Shown: positions 9,251 to 19,254 of the stretch, piece by piece | How the letters are laid out: each line of letters begins with the position of its first letter | How positions within the stretch are numbered: the first letter of the stretch is position 1 | Source of the DNA: an uncultured Hydrogenophaga sp. | GTDB lineage: Bacteria > Pseudomonadota > Gammaproteobacteria > Burkholderiales > Burkholderiaceae_C | DNA length: 64,000 bases | NCBI RefSeq assembly: GCF_958439165.1 | Contig: NZ_OY288126.1 | Span: forward strand, 1 to 64,000 | Direction of reading: 5' to 3' | The notes under the pieces: model-generated | Databases searched by the model: none | Told to the model about the DNA's origin: nothing | Seen by the model: only the letters and a program-made list of their open reading frames with translations | Made by a program: the position numbers and the translations under genes

Positions 9251-9505
9251 ATGAAGATCACTTTCAAGCTGTTCGCCACCCTCACCGACTACCTGCCCGC
9301 GGAGGCCCGCCGCAGCAACCAGATCGAGCTCGACATCGACCCGGCCACCTCCATCAGCCAGATCATCGAGCCGTTCGGCATGCCGCCCAAGCTGGTGCAC
9401 CTGGTGCTGGTCAACGGCAAGTACATCCAGCCCGAGCAGCGGCTGTCCGCCACGCTGCAGGAGGGCGACGTGCTGGCCATCTGGCCCCCGATCGCCGGGG
9501 GCTAG
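9251..9505 (+). CDS. MoaD/ThiS-like sulfur carrier protein of the aor operon
   Basis: 84 residues with a ubiquitin-like pattern and the diagnostic C-terminal Gly-Gly (WPPIAGG end). Such proteins carry a thiocarboxylate and donate sulfur to molybdopterin. Its place directly after aorC matches the MoaD-like gene of the Aromatoleum aor operon. This suggests a private pterin sulfur donor for the tungsten cofactor, though it could also serve the other Mo/W enzymes in this region. Confidence 0.85.
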   Translation: MKITFKLFATLTDYLPAEARRSNQIELDIDPATSISQIIEPFGMPPKLVHLVLVNGKYIQPEQRLSATLQEGDVLAIWPPIAGG

Positions 9506-9509
9506 ACCG

Positions 9510-9809
9510 TTGCAGTCGAGCTACGAGGAGCGCTTCCAGCGCGACATGGGCTGCACCGAAGCCGAATGGCTGGGCTGGCTGCCGGCGGCCATCGGCGAAT
9601 GTGCCTGGCGCCGGGACGGCAGCTCGGTGCAGGTCGACATTCCGCCGGGCCACCTGCATCTGCAGTGGGCGCCGCAGCCGCCGCGCGTGATCGCCCTCAT
9701 GCGCATGCCGGTCCTGCGGGTGTCGTTCCGCTTCGAGGGGCTGGACCCGGCGCAGCGCTACGCCTTCATGAAGCGCTTCGACCTGTACATGCAGCGGGGC
9801 GGCGGCTGA
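9510..9809 (+). CDS. Small conserved protein of the aor operon, function unknown
   Basis: 99 residues if read from the TTG at 9510, four bases after the MoaD-like stop. An internal ATG at 9546 would shorten it to 87. It has no signal peptide, membrane segment or cysteine pair. The sequence is rich in aromatic and basic residues (LQWAPQPPRVIALMRMPVLRVSFRF). The close coupling suggests a fifth aor operon member, perhaps an assembly or insertion helper. I do not recognise a domain. Confidence 0.65.
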   Translation: MQSSYEERFQRDMGCTEAEWLGWLPAAIGECAWRRDGSSVQVDIPPGHLHLQWAPQPPRVIALMRMPVLRVSFRFEGLDPAQRYAFMKRFDLYMQRGGG

Positions 9810-9956
9810 ACCTGGTTCCCGGTCCGGGCGTGGCGGATCGGCGACGAACCCTGATGATTCTCTGAAGGATCGGGCACGGCAGGTCGCCAAGGGCGACTGG
9901 CTGCATAGGCTCATGGCGCCACACCCCGGGCTCCGACGGGGTCCGTACGCTTGCCC

Positions 9957-10616
9957 ATGCTGCAGTCTGTCGATCCCCAGTTCCCCTACTACGTCTGCCT
10001 GTTCGTCCTGACCATCCTGCTGCGGTGCATCCGCACCTACCGCAGCCGGCCGGAGCAGGGGGCTGCCACCGATGAGCAGCGCGACTACCTCGCCCGGTAC
10101 GCCTTCTTCGGCTTCGAGCTGGTGAACGTCGCGGCCGGCGTGTTCATCCTGCTGTCGGAGCGCATGCCCAGCCTGAACGCCACCGTGCTGGTGGTCTACG
10201 TGATGCTGGTCATCCTGGGCTTTTCGCTGGAAGACGAGAAGTTCGGGCGGCGCGTGAAGGTGGTGGGCCATCTGTTCATCAGCGCTGCGGTGCTGGCCAT
10301 CACCGCCTTCGCCTTCCTGGGGCTGGACAGCCTGCGGCCCCAGCATCCGAACACGCCGAAAGAAATGATCTGGCGCGTGGCCATGCCCTACATGGACCAG
10401 ACCCTGCACCGGCATTTCGGGGTGCGCGACAACCCGATCACTTCGGTGTGGGTCGAGACCGTGCCTGCCGACCACCGTGAAGAGGCCGTGGCAAAGGCCA
10501 CCCAGCGCTTCCTTTCAGCCCAGGGACCCCGGCTGTTCCAGGCAGGTGCCGAGCGGTCCACCCTCAACCTGTTGCTGCTGGAGGGCCAGATCGTGGCGGA
10601 GTCGGTCAGGCGCTGA
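9957..10616 (+). CDS. Predicted four-helix membrane protein, unknown
   Basis: 219 residues from the ATG at 9957; a TTG two codons earlier is possible, and neither has a strong ribosome site. Four hydrophobic stretches lie near residues 11-25, 46-64, 71-89 and 97-119. A soluble C-terminal region of about 100 residues follows. I do not recognise a family. It is on the same strand as the aor operon but 147 bases downstream of it; that gap has no clear gene. It may be independent. It converges with crcB, 15 bases apart. Confidence 0.65.
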   Translation: MLQSVDPQFPYYVCLFVLTILLRCIRTYRSRPEQGAATDEQRDYLARYAFFGFELVNVAAGVFILLSERMPSLNATVLVVYVMLVILGFSLEDEKFGRRVKVVGHLFISAAVLAITAFAFLGLDSLRPQHPNTPKEMIWRVAMPYMDQTLHRHFGVRDNPITSVWVETVPADHREEAVAKATQRFLSAQGPRLFQAGAERSTLNLLLLEGQIVAESVRR

Positions 10617-10631
10617 GCCTGGACGGGAAGA

Positions 10632-10997
10632 TCACCCCAGCGTCTTCAACCCCAGCCAGGTCAGCAGCAGCGAGCCGGCCAGGTGCAGCGCGGCCACGCC
10701 GCCGGCCAGCGCCAGACGGCCTTGCTGCAGCAGGGTCACCACCTCGATCGAGAAGGTGGAGAAGGTGGTCAGCGCGCCCAGCAGTCCGGTCACGATGGCC
10801 AGCTTCCACACCGGGTCGAGCTGCGGCTGGGCCTGAAACAAGGCCATGCACAGGCCGATGGCGTAAGCGCCGATCCAGTTGGCCGCCAGCGTGCCCCAGG
10901 GCAGCACGGCGCCGGGCGTATTGAGCCACAGGCCCAGACGCCAGCGCAGCACGGCGCCCACGCAGGCGCCGGCACACAGGGCAAGCACCTGGCTCAT
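10632..10997 (-). CDS. crcB: Fluoride channel CrcB/Fluc
   Basis: 121 residues with four membrane segments and the family hallmark GALTTFSTFSIE near residues 72-84, plus the asparagine-bearing helix WGTLAANWIGAY. CrcB dimers export fluoride through the inner membrane. The length is normal. It begins two bases after the rdgC stop and is probably cotranscribed with it. I see no clear fluoride riboswitch, since there is no leader of its own. Confidence 0.93.
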   Translation of the reverse strand: MSQVLALCAGACVGAVLRWRLGLWLNTPGAVLPWGTLAANWIGAYAIGLCMALFQAQPQLDPVWKLAIVTGLLGALTTFSTFSIEVVTLLQQGRLALAGGVAALHLAGSLLLTWLGLKTLG

Positions 10998-10999
10998 GT

Positions 11000-11995
11000 T
11001 CAGAACGGCGGGCCGTCATCGGCCGAGCTGGCCGACGCCGTGACCGGTGCTGCGGCCGGCGCGGTGTCCAGGGAGGGCAGGGTGGGCGCCTGACCCGGCA
11101 GCAGTTCGCCGCCCAGCGCCTCGATCAGCGCATCGAGCACCTGGCGCAGTTCACCAGTGCCGATGGCCACGTTGCTGTCGAAGCTTTCTTCCTCGTTGGC
11201 CGGGCGGTCTTCGAACACGCCTTCCAGAAAGGCGATCTTGCGCAGGGCCATGCTCTCGGTCAGCACGAAGCCCACGCGGCCTTCCCAGCTCATGGCCAGG
11301 CGGGTGGGCAGCTTGCCCTCGGCCACGTGGCGGCGCACCTCGTCGGTGAGCAGGTGGTGCCGGGTGAAGCGCACCACCGAGCGTTCCTCGTCGGTCGAGC
11401 GCAGTTCGCATTCGCGTTCCACGGCCAGGCCCTCGGGCCATTCTTCGGGATCTGCAGCGCTGAGCCAGCGGGCCATGGACGATTGCGGCGTCATCTGGGT
11501 GTTGAGCAGCGACACCGCCAGGCCCGGGAAGGCGTTCACCAGGGCGGTGATGACCTCGTCGTTCTTGCCCTGGCTGCTGGCGTCGGTCACCAGCCAGCCG
11601 CGCCCGGGGTCGACCCACACCCACACGTTCTGCTGGCGCGCAAACGCCATGGGCAGCAGGGCCTGCCTTGCATCTTCGCGCAGGGCCTTGGTTTCCTTCT
11701 TGCCAGGCTTGCGGCCGGTGGTGGCCTCGATCTGGTCGGCGGCTTCCTGGGCCTTCTTGCGCACCACGGCGCCCGGCACGGCCTTGCTCTCGATCTGCAG
11801 CTTCAGGATGCGCTGCTGGTCGACCGATTCCACCAGCGGCCCGTGGGCCTCGCCGCGCGGCTCCACCCAGCCCACGGCCTTGTCCTGGGAGGCGCTGCAG
11901 GGGGCGAAGCGGTGGTCGTCCAGCGCGGCCTCCATCTCGGTCAGGGACGGGTTCCAGCCCGGGGCGATGCGGTAGAGGGTGAGGTTCTTGAACAC
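11000..11995 (-). CDS. rdgC: Recombination-associated protein RdgC
   Basis: 331 residues beginning MFKNLTLYRIAPGWNP, as RdgC proteins typically do. It keeps the conserved FAPCSASQDKAVGWVEPR block near residues 30-47, followed by LLPGQAP at the variable acidic C-terminus. RdgC forms a DNA-binding ring that restrains RecA loading. It is slightly longer than the E. coli protein because of an alanine/serine tail. It lies upstream of crcB and is followed on its promoter side by the convergent-free gap to the TRAP transporter genes. Confidence 0.95.
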   Translation of the reverse strand: MFKNLTLYRIAPGWNPSLTEMEAALDDHRFAPCSASQDKAVGWVEPRGEAHGPLVESVDQQRILKLQIESKAVPGAVVRKKAQEAADQIEATTGRKPGKKETKALREDARQALLPMAFARQQNVWVWVDPGRGWLVTDASSQGKNDEVITALVNAFPGLAVSLLNTQMTPQSSMARWLSAADPEEWPEGLAVERECELRSTDEERSVVRFTRHHLLTDEVRRHVAEGKLPTRLAMSWEGRVGFVLTESMALRKIAFLEGVFEDRPANEEESFDSNVAIGTGELRQVLDALIEALGGELLPGQAPTLPSLDTAPAAAPVTASASSADDGPPF

Positions 11996-12080
11996 GGGCA
12001 GGGGACTCCAGATGGCACAAACCCCGCACAGGGCGGGGTCGTGATCTTAGCTGTGGCGGGTCATGCCCCCACGACATCCC

Positions 12081-13376
12081 TCACATGCGGGAAGGCAGCC
12101 AGGTCACCAGGGCCGGGAACCAGTAGAGCAGAGCGATGGCCAGCACCATCAGGAAGAAATACGGCAGGCAGGCCTTGGCAATCCAGTCGATGTCGCGCCG
12201 GGTCATGCCCTGCAGCACGAACAGGTTGAAGCCCACCGGCGGCGTGATCTGCGCCATTTCCACCACGATCACGATGAAGATGCCGAACCACACCAGGTCG
12301 ATGCCGGCGGCCTGCACAGTGGGCAGCACCACGCCCATGGTGAGCACGATCATCGATATGCCGTCCAGGAAGCAGCCCAGCAGGATGTAGAACAGGGCCA
12401 GCGCGATCAGCAGCACGCCGGGCGAGAGGTTCAGGCTGGCCACGAACTCCGCCAGGTGCCGGGGCAGGCCGATGTAGCCCATGGCCAGCGTGAGGAAGGC
12501 CGCGCCGGCCAGGATGAGCGCGATCATGCAGTACAGCCGGGTGGCGCCCAGCAGCGCATCGCGGAAGCTCTGCCAGTTCAGCGAGCGCTGCGAGGCCGAC
12601 AGGATGAGCGCACCCACCACGCCCACGGCCGCCGCCTCGGTGGCGGTGGCAATGCCGCTGTAGATGGTGCCGATGACGCCACCGATCAGCAGCACCACCG
12701 GGATCAGGTGGCGACTCTCGCGCAGCTTGTCCATGAAGGACAGGCTGCCGTCGCTTTGGGGCACCGCCTGCGGGTTGAGCAGCGCCCACACCACGATGGC
12801 ACCGCTGAACAGCGCTGCCAGCATCAGGCCGGGAATGACGCCGGCCACGAACAGCTTGGCGATCGAGACCTCGGCCGCCACGCCGTAGACGATCATGATG
12901 ATCGAGGGCGGGATGAGCAGGCCCAGGGTGCTGGCGCCGCCCAGCGAGCCGACGATCTTCTCGGGCGGGTAGCCGCGCCGCGTCAGTTCGGGGATGGTCA
13001 TCTTGCCGATGGTGGCGCAGGTGGCTGCCGACGAACCCGACACCGCGGCGAAGATGGTGCTGCCGATGATGTTGGTGTGCAGCAGCCGGCCGGGCAGGGC
13101 ATTCACCCAGGGCGCCAGGCCACGGAACATGCTTTCCGACAGCCTGGTGCGGAACAGGATCTCGCCCATCCAGATGAACAGCGGCAGCGCGGTCAGCGTC
13201 CAGCTGCTGGCCGAGCCCCAGATGGTCAGGGCCATCGCGTCGCCGGCGGGCCGGCTGGAGAACAGCTCCATGCCGATCCAGGCCACGCCGGTGAGGGTCA
13301 GCCCGATCCAGACCCCGCTGCCCAGCAGCAGGAACAGCGAGACGATCAGCAGGCCGGTGATGAGCAGGTCATTCAT
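12081..13376 (-). CDS. dctM: TRAP transporter large permease (DctM)
   Basis: 431 residues with about 12 hydrophobic helices. It carries the DctM signature region SGSSAATCATIGKMTIPELTRRGYP near residue 115 and the GLLIPPSIIMIVYG segment. It is the ion-coupled permease of a tripartite TRAP uptake system. I chose MNDLLITGLL at 13376, which overlaps the small permease stop by 8 bases; upstream residues belong to the overlapping frame. It is the third gene of the minus-strand unit dctP-dctQ-dctM. Confidence 0.93.
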   Translation of the reverse strand: MNDLLITGLLIVSLFLLLGSGVWIGLTLTGVAWIGMELFSSRPAGDAMALTIWGSASSWTLTALPLFIWMGEILFRTRLSESMFRGLAPWVNALPGRLLHTNIIGSTIFAAVSGSSAATCATIGKMTIPELTRRGYPPEKIVGSLGGASTLGLLIPPSIIMIVYGVAAEVSIAKLFVAGVIPGLMLAALFSGAIVVWALLNPQAVPQSDGSLSFMDKLRESRHLIPVVLLIGGVIGTIYSGIATATEAAAVGVVGALILSASQRSLNWQSFRDALLGATRLYCMIALILAGAAFLTLAMGYIGLPRHLAEFVASLNLSPGVLLIALALFYILLGCFLDGISMIVLTMGVVLPTVQAAGIDLVWFGIFIVIVVEMAQITPPVGFNLFVLQGMTRRDIDWIAKACLPYFFLMVLAIALLYWFPALVTWLPSRM

Positions 13377-13872
13377 GGCGGGTGTCTCCGCTGTGGGTCT
13401 GGCGCTGGCCACGCCACTCCAGCACGGTTTCGTCCAGCAACGCGATCAGCAGCACCGAGGTGCCCAGGCCCATGAGCAGCTGCGGTATCCACAGCGGGGT
13501 GGCGTCGGTGCCGGTGGAGATGTCGTGGAACAGCCGCGACTGGTAGACCAGCCGCCAGCTGTAGACGCAGAGCAGCCCGGCCAGCAGGCTGCCCACCGCG
13601 AGCGACCACAGCTCCATCACCCGGCGCGGCAGGCCCTGCAGCCGGCCCACCAGCAGCGTCACCCGGATGTGTTCGCCCTGCTTCAGGGTGTAGGCCAGGG
13701 CCAGGAACCCGGCGCCGGCCATGGCGTAGCCGGCGTAGGCGTCGGTACCGGGCACATAGATGCCGGCCAGGCGGCTGCCGATGGACAGCAGCACCATCAG
13801 CAGCACGCCGACCATGAAGAAGGCAGCCAGGCAGCCGGCGCCGAGGTAGAGGGCATCGAGGAATCGGCGCAT
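13369..13872 (-). CDS. dctQ: TRAP transporter small permease (DctQ)
   Basis: 167 residues with four membrane segments. It contains the conserved pattern LKQGEHIRVTLLVGRL near residues 62-77, typical of DctQ. It pairs with DctM in the membrane. The gene overlaps dctM by 8 bases and follows dctP by 27, so the three form one operon. The substrate is unknown; the neighbouring hydantoinase/oxoprolinase suggests a cyclic amide or an aromatic acid precursor. Confidence 0.9.
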   Translation of the reverse strand: MRRFLDALYLGAGCLAAFFMVGVLLMVLLSIGSRLAGIYVPGTDAYAGYAMAGAGFLALAYTLKQGEHIRVTLLVGRLQGLPRRVMELWSLAVGSLLAGLLCVYSWRLVYQSRLFHDISTGTDATPLWIPQLLMGLGTSVLLIALLDETVLEWRGQRQTHSGDTRHE

Positions 13873-13899
13873 GGTGGTGTGCTCGCTGGCGGGCCTTGC

Positions 13900-14874
13900 T
13901 TACTTGCGGAAGGCGTCCAGCATCTGCTGGCCTTCGGCACCGGCTTGCGTCAGCCATTCCTGCAGCATGGTGGCGCCCACCTTCTGCATGTCGCTCTTCA
14001 GCGCTGCAGTGGGCGGCTCCACCGCCATGCCGTTGGCCCGCAGCGTGGCCAGCGAATCGGTGTTGACCTTCTGCGAGGCCGCCCAGCCGCGCGTCTCGGC
14101 ATCGGCAGCGGCCTTCAGCAGGGCGTCCTGGCTGGGCTTGTCGAGGGCGTCGAACGCGCGCTTGTTGACGATGACCGCGTTCTTGGGCAGCCAGGCCTGC
14201 ACGTCGTAGTAGAACTTGAGGTGCTCGAACAGCTTGCTGTCCACGCCGGTGGCGCCGGAAGTCATGTTGGCCTCGACCACGCCGGTGGCCAGGGCTTGCG
14301 ACAGCTCGGCCGCCTGCACCGTGACCGGCTGTGCCCCCACCAGCTGCGCGATGCGCGAGGTGGACGGGCTGTAGGCGCGCCACTTGCTGCCCTTGAGGTC
14401 GGCGGCACTCGCCAGCGGCTTCTTGCTGTAGATGCCCTGGGGCGGCCAGGCCACCGAGTACAGCAGCATCAGGCCCTGCTCGCCCAGCTTCTTCTGCAGG
14501 ATGGGCTTCTGGGCGGCATAGAGCTTGCGCGATTCCTCGTAGCTGGTGGCCAGGAACGGAATGCCGTCGGCACCGAACATGGCCCATTCGTTCTGGTAGG
14601 CCGCCAGAATGATCTCGCCGATCTGGGCCTGCCCGCCCTGCACTGCGCGCTTGATCTCGGGTGCCTTGAACAGCGCCGCATTGGCATGCACCGTGATCTT
14701 GAGCTTGCCGCCGGTGGCCTTCTCCACATCGCTGGCGAAGTTCGTCAGGTTGACCGTGTGGAAGTTGGTGGCCGGGTAGGCCGAAGGCAGATCCCAGCTG
14801 GTCTGGGCGGCGGCGGGAAGGGCGGCGACCAGGGCGCTGGTGGCCAGTGTCAGGCTGAACAGGCGGCGTTTCAT
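13900..14874 (-). CDS. dctP: TRAP transporter periplasmic substrate-binding protein (DctP)
   Basis: 324 residues. A clear Sec signal peptide occupies the first 23 residues and ends ALPAAAQ. The mature part has the DctP fold, with the conserved arginine region around KGSKWRAYSPSTSRI and the VEANMTSGATGVDSK helix. It captures the solute in the periplasm for DctQM. It is the promoter-proximal gene, with GGAGAT before its start. It diverges from the MarR-type gene across 197 bases that hold an operator-like palindrome. Confidence 0.93.
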   Translation of the reverse strand: MKRRLFSLTLATSALVAALPAAAQTSWDLPSAYPATNFHTVNLTNFASDVEKATGGKLKITVHANAALFKAPEIKRAVQGGQAQIGEIILAAYQNEWAMFGADGIPFLATSYEESRKLYAAQKPILQKKLGEQGLMLLYSVAWPPQGIYSKKPLASAADLKGSKWRAYSPSTSRIAQLVGAQPVTVQAAELSQALATGVVEANMTSGATGVDSKLFEHLKFYYDVQAWLPKNAVIVNKRAFDALDKPSQDALLKAAADAETRGWAASQKVNTDSLATLRANGMAVEPPTAALKSDMQKVGATMLQEWLTQAGAEGQQMLDAFRK

Positions 14875-14997
14875 GGCGGATCTCCTGAGGGGTTGGGGGG
14901 CGGGTGGGGAAAGGGGCGGAAGGTGGGAGAGGCAGGTTTCCGGAATGTGCGGACTCTATCGATGTGCCGATAAAGTGTGATGGGTGTTTTCCCTGTA

Positions 14998-15016
14998 TGT
15001 CAACAAATCGTTGGCA
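14998..15016. promoter_or_regulatory. Palindrome in dctP/marR divergent region, candidate MarR operator
   Basis: TGTCAAC-AAATC-GTTGGCA is a 7-bp inverted repeat with one mismatch. It is centred in the divergent gap, 56 bases before the regulator start. Size and symmetry fit a MarR-family dimer site, so autoregulation plus control of the transporter is the natural reading. Confidence 0.5.
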
Positions 15017-15071
15017 TTTTGTGATCTCGCGTCCTACACTGCGCCGCATCGGAAAGTCCAGGAACGACGCC

Positions 15072-15626
15072 ATGCCACCTCGCAAGCCCAGTCAGCCCCC
15101 CGCCACCTCCGGTCAGACGGCCATGGCCCGGCCCATCGTGTCGTCGGCCCATCTGGTGTCACCGCACAGCGCGCAGATGAGCGAGTTCGAGTTCGGTCTG
15201 ATCGTGGCCGGCAACGCCTTCCACCGCTGGGTGGTGCACTGCATGAGCGCCGCCGGCCTCAAGGACCTGACCGCACTCGACGTGCTGGTGCTGCACCACG
15301 TGACCCACCGGGCCCGCGACAAACGCCTGGCCGACATCGCCTTCATCATGAATGTCGAGGACACCCACCTCATCAACTACTCGCTCAAGAAGCTGCAGGG
15401 CCTGGGCGTGGTGGAGTCGAGCAAGAACGGCAAGGAAGTGACCTACGGACCCACCGAGGCCGGCAAGGACTTCGTCACCCGCTACCGCGAGATCCGCGAG
15501 GGCTGCCTGATCAACGCCCTGAAGGCCGACGACGCGCTCAACCACGACATCGGCGAGCTCGCCCGCCTGCTGCGGGTGCTCTCCGGCATGTACGACCAGG
15601 CGGCACGTTCCGCCGCATCACTCTGA
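15072..15626 (+). CDS. MarR-type winged-helix regulator
   Basis: 184 residues. The central part (about 60-150) has a winged-helix DNA-binding pattern: [14 protein letters not shown], then [49 protein letters not shown] covering recognition helix and wing. The first 40 residues are low complexity. I chose ATG 15072, preceded by AGGAA; a longer frame to 14904 runs through the operator region. It stops four bases before hyuAB and diverges from the TRAP genes, so it likely controls both. Confidence 0.85.
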   Translation: MPPRKPSQPPATSGQTAMARPIVSSAHLVSPHSAQMSEFEFGLIVAGNAFHRWVVHCMSAAGLKDLTALDVLVLHHVTHRARDKRLADIAFIMNVEDTHLINYSLKKLQGLGVVESSKNGKEVTYGPTEAGKDFVTRYREIREGCLINALKADDALNHDIGELARLLRVLSGMYDQAARSAASL

Positions 15627-15630
15627 CGCA

Positions 15631-18600
15631 ATGAACACGACAACCGACAACCGCTGGCAGTTCTGGATCGACCGGGGCGGCACCTTCACCGACATCGTGG
15701 CCCGCCGCCCCGATGGCAGCCTGACCACGCACAAGCTGCTGTCCGAAAACCCCGAGCAGTACCGCGACGCCGCGGTGGCCGGCATCCGCCACCTGCTGGG
15801 CCTGGCCCCCGGCGAGCCGGTGACGCCGACGCAGGTGGCCTGCGTGAAGATGGGCACCACCGTGGCCACCAACGCGCTGCTGGAACGCAAGGGCGAGCCC
15901 ACGCTGCTGGTGACCACCCGCGGCTTCCGCGATGCGCTGCGCATCGCCTACCAGAACCGGCCCCGCCTGTTCGACCGCCAGATCGTGCTGCCCGAACTGC
16001 TCTACAGCCGGGTCATCGAAGCCCAGGAGCGCATCGCTGCCGACGGCAGCGTGGTGCAGCCGCTGGACGAGGCCCACCTGCGCGAGCGGCTGTGGGCCGC
16101 CTTCGACGCCGGCCTGCGCAGCATGGCCATCGTGTTCATGCACGGCTACCGGTACGCGGCCCATGAACAGGCAGCAGCCCGGCTGGCCCGGGAGGCGGGC
16201 TTCACCCAGGTGAGCACCTCGCACCAGACCAGCCCCATGATGAAGTTCGTGAGCCGGGGCGACACCACCGTGGTCGACGCCTACCTCTCGCCCATCCTGC
16301 GCCGGTATGTCGATCAGGTGGCCGCCGACATGCCGGGCGTGCCGCTGTACTTCATGCAGTCCAGCGGCGGTCTGACCGATGCCCACCACTTCCAGGGCAA
16401 GGACGCCATCCTGTCCGGTCCGGCCGGCGGCATCGTCGGCATGGCCCGCACCTCGGCCCTGGCCGGTCACGACAAGGTGATCGGGTTCGACATGGGCGGC
16501 ACCTCGACCGATGTGTCCCACTATGCCGGCGCCTTCGAGCGCGAGTTCGAGACCCAGGTCGCCGGTGTGCGCATGCGCGCCCCGATGATGAGCATCCACA
16601 CCGTGGCGGCCGGCGGCGGCTCCATCCTCAGCTTCGACGGCTCGCGCTTCCGGGTCGGCCCGGAAAGTGCCGGTGCCCACCCCGGCCCCGCCAGTTACCG
16701 GCGCGGCGGCCCGCTGACCGTGACCGACGCCAACGTCATGCTCGGCAAGATCCAGCCGGCGCATTTCCCGCGTGTGTTCGGCCCTCAGGCCAATGAGCCC
16801 CTGAGCGCCGAGGCGGTGCGCGAGCAGTTCGATGCGCTGGCCCGCCAGACCGGCCGCCCGGCCGAAGCCGTGGCCGAAGGCTTCATCCGCATCGCAGTCC
16901 AGCAGATGGCCAACGCCATCAAGAAGATCTCGGTGGCACGCGGTTACGACGTCACCCGCTACACGCTTCAGTGCTTCGGCGGCGCCGGTGGCCAGCATGC
17001 CTGTCTGGTGGCCGATGCCCTGGGCATGAGCCGCGTGTTCGTGCACCCGCTGGCCGGTGTGCTCAGTGCCTATGGCATGGGTCTGGCCGACCAGAACGTG
17101 ATCCGCGAACAGGCGGTCGAGCGCGTGCTGGAGGCCGCCGCCATGGCGCCGGTGGCCGCACAGCTCGACGCGCTGGCCGAGGCTGCCAGCCACGAACTGC
17201 AGCAGCAGCGGATCGGTCAGGGCGAGCTGCAGGTGCACCGGCGCGTGCACCTGCGCTACGAGGGCAGCGACTCGGCGCTGATCGTGCCGTTCGGCAGCAT
17301 CGGCGACATCCAGGCCGCCTTCGAGGCCGCCTACCGGCAGCGTTTCGCCTTCCTGATGGCCGGCAAACGCCTCATCGTGGAAGCGGTGTCGGTGGAGGCC
17401 GTGGTGGCCGGCGATGCGCCGGTCGAAGTCCGCATGGCGCTGCAGGCCCCGCGTGAAGTGCCCCGCCGCGACACGGTGCGGCTGCACGCCGACGGCCAGT
17501 GGCTGGACGCTGCCCTGGTGGTGCGTGAGGACCTGCGCCCCGGCGATGCCATTCCTGGCCCGGCCATCATTGCCGAGAAGAACGCCACCACCGTGGTCGA
17601 GCCGGGCTGGGAGGCCCGCCTCACCGATCTGGACCACCTGGTGCTGGAGCGGCGCGTCCCGCGCCCCTCGCAGCATGCGGCCGGCACCTCGGTCGATCCG
17701 GTGCTGCTGGAGGTGTTCAACAACCTGTTCATGAACATCGCCGAGCAGATGGGCCTGCAGCTGCAGAACACCGCCTACTCGGTCAACATCAAGGAACGGC
17801 TCGACTTTTCGTGCGCGCTGTTCGATGACCAGGGGCATCTGATCGCCAACGCACCGCACATGCCGGTGCACCTGGGCTCCATGGGCGAGAGCATCAAGAC
17901 CGTCATCCACGGCAACGCAGGCCGCATGCAGCCCGGCGATGTGTATGTGCTCAACGACCCGTACCACGGCGGCACCCACCTGCCGGACGTCACCGTCATC
18001 ACGCCGGTCTACATCGGCGATGCCGCCGAGCCCACGTTCTATGTGGGTTCACGCGGCCACCATGCCGACATCGGCGGCACCACGCCGGGGTCGATGCCGC
18101 CGTTCTCGACCCGCATCGAGGAAGAGGGCGTGCAGATCGACAACGTCAAGCTGGTCGAAGGCGGCTTGCTGCGCGAGGCCGAGATGATTGCGCTGCTGCA
18201 GAGTGGCGAGTTCCCCAGCCGCAATCCGCAGCAGAACATGGCCGACCTCAAGGCGCAGATCGCGGCCAACGAGAAGGGCGTGCAGGAACTGCGTCGCATG
18301 GTGGCGCAGTTCGGTCTGGACGTGGTGCAGGCCTACATGCGCCATGTGCAGGACAACGCCGAGGAATCGGTTCGCCGCGTCATCACCCGCCTGAAGGACG
18401 GCGCATTCACCCTGCCGCTGGACAACGGCGCGCAGATCCGCGTCGCGGTGCGGGTGGATGCCGCGCAGCGCCGTGCCACCATCGACTTCACCGGCACCAG
18501 CCCGCAGCAGCTCAACAATTTCAATGCGCCCACCGCGGTCTGCATGGCAGCGGTGCTGTACGCCTTCCGCACCCTGGTCGACGACGACATCCCGCTCAAT

Positions 18601-19227
18601 GCCGGCTGCCTCAAGCCGCTGGAGGTGATCATCCCGCCGGGCTGCATGCTCAATCCGCACCCGCCGGCTTCGGTGGTGGCGGGCAACGTCGAGACCTCGA
18701 CCTGCATCACCAATGCCCTGTTCGGGGCTCTGGGCGTGATGGCGGGCAGCCAGCCCACCATGAACAACTTCACCTTCGGCGATGCTGCCCACCAGTACTA
18801 CGAGACCATCTCGGGTGGCAGCGGCGCGGGCGACGGGTATGCGGGAACGTCGGTGGTGCAGACCCACATGACCAACTCGCGCCTGACCGATCCCGAGATC
18901 CTGGAATTCCGGTTCCCGGTGCGGCTGGAGAGCTACGAGATCCGGCGCGGCTCCGGTGGTCAGGGTCGCTGGAACGGGGGCGAGGGCGGCGTGCGGCGCA
19001 TCCGGTTCCTGCAGCCCATGACGGCCAGCATCCTGTCCAACGGGCGGCAGCATCCGGCCTTCGGGCTGGCCGGCGGTGCGCCGGGCGCACCCGGCATCAA
19101 CCGGGTGGTGCGGGCCGATGGCCGCACCGAAACCCTGGGCCACATTGCCCAGGTCGAGATGCAGCCGGGCGACGTGTTCGAGATCCACACCCCGGGCGGT
19201 GGCGGCTACGGGCCGCCTGCCGGCTGA
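15631..19227 (+). CDS. Fused hydantoinase/oxoprolinase, HyuA plus HyuB domains
   Basis: 1198 residues in one frame. The HyuA part (about 1-670) begins [19 protein letters not shown] and has the second nucleotide loop [16 protein letters not shown] near residue 286. The HyuB part (about 680-1198) begins [18 protein letters not shown] and includes [16 protein letters not shown] and [17 protein letters not shown]. Family members use ATP to open or carboxylate cyclic amides or ketones: 5-oxoprolinase, N-methylhydantoinase, acetophenone and acetone carboxylases. The substrate cannot be named. The fusion of A and B resembles 5-oxoprolinases. A dedicated TRAP uptake system and regulator sit beside it. 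Confidence 0.9.
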   Translation: MNTTTDNRWQFWIDRGGTFTDIVARRPDGSLTTHKLLSENPEQYRDAAVAGIRHLLGLAPGEPVTPTQVACVKMGTTVATNALLERKGEPTLLVTTRGFRDALRIAYQNRPRLFDRQIVLPELLYSRVIEAQERIAADGSVVQPLDEAHLRERLWAAFDAGLRSMAIVFMHGYRYAAHEQAAARLAREAGFTQVSTSHQTSPMMKFVSRGDTTVVDAYLSPILRRYVDQVAADMPGVPLYFMQSSGGLTDAHHFQGKDAILSGPAGGIVGMARTSALAGHDKVIGFDMGGTSTDVSHYAGAFEREFETQVAGVRMRAPMMSIHTVAAGGGSILSFDGSRFRVGPESAGAHPGPASYRRGGPLTVTDANVMLGKIQPAHFPRVFGPQANEPLSAEAVREQFDALARQTGRPAEAVAEGFIRIAVQQMANAIKKISVARGYDVTRYTLQCFGGAGGQHACLVADALGMSRVFVHPLAGVLSAYGMGLADQNVIREQAVERVLEAAAMAPVAAQLDALAEAASHELQQQRIGQGELQVHRRVHLRYEGSDSALIVPFGSIGDIQAAFEAAYRQRFAFLMAGKRLIVEAVSVEAVVAGDAPVEVRMALQAPREVPRRDTVRLHADGQWLDAALVVREDLRPGDAIPGPAIIAEKNATTVVEPGWEARLTDLDHLVLERRVPRPSQHAAGTSVDPVLLEVFNNLFMNIAEQMGLQLQNTAYSVNIKERLDFSCALFDDQGHLIANAPHMPVHLGSMGESIKTVIHGNAGRMQPGDVYVLNDPYHGGTHLPDVTVITPVYIGDAAEPTFYVGSRGHHADIGGTTPGSMPPFSTRIEEEGVQIDNVKLVEGGLLREAEMIALLQSGEFPSRNPQQNMADLKAQIAANEKGVQELRRMVAQFGLDVVQAYMRHVQDNAEESVRRVITRLKDGAFTLPLDNGAQIRVAVRVDAAQRRATIDFTGTSPQQLNNFNAPTAVCMAAVLYAFRTLVDDDIPLNAGCLKPLEVIIPPGCMLNPHPPASVVAGNVETSTCITNALFGALGVMAGSQPTMNNFTFGDAAHQYYETISGGSGAGDGYAGTSVVQTHMTNSRLTDPEILEFRFPVRLESYEIRRGSGGQGRWNGGEGGVRRIRFLQPMTASILSNGRQHPAFGLAGGAPGAPGINRVVRADGRTETLGHIAQVEMQPGDVFEIHTPGGGGYGPPAG

Positions 19228-19254
19228 TGCCCGGGCAGGGGCCGGGGCCGGACG

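Noticed and set aside
14904..15071. Longer N-terminus for the MarR-type regulator
   Set aside because: It would run through the operator palindrome and the dctP promoter; ATG 15072 has its own AGGAA.
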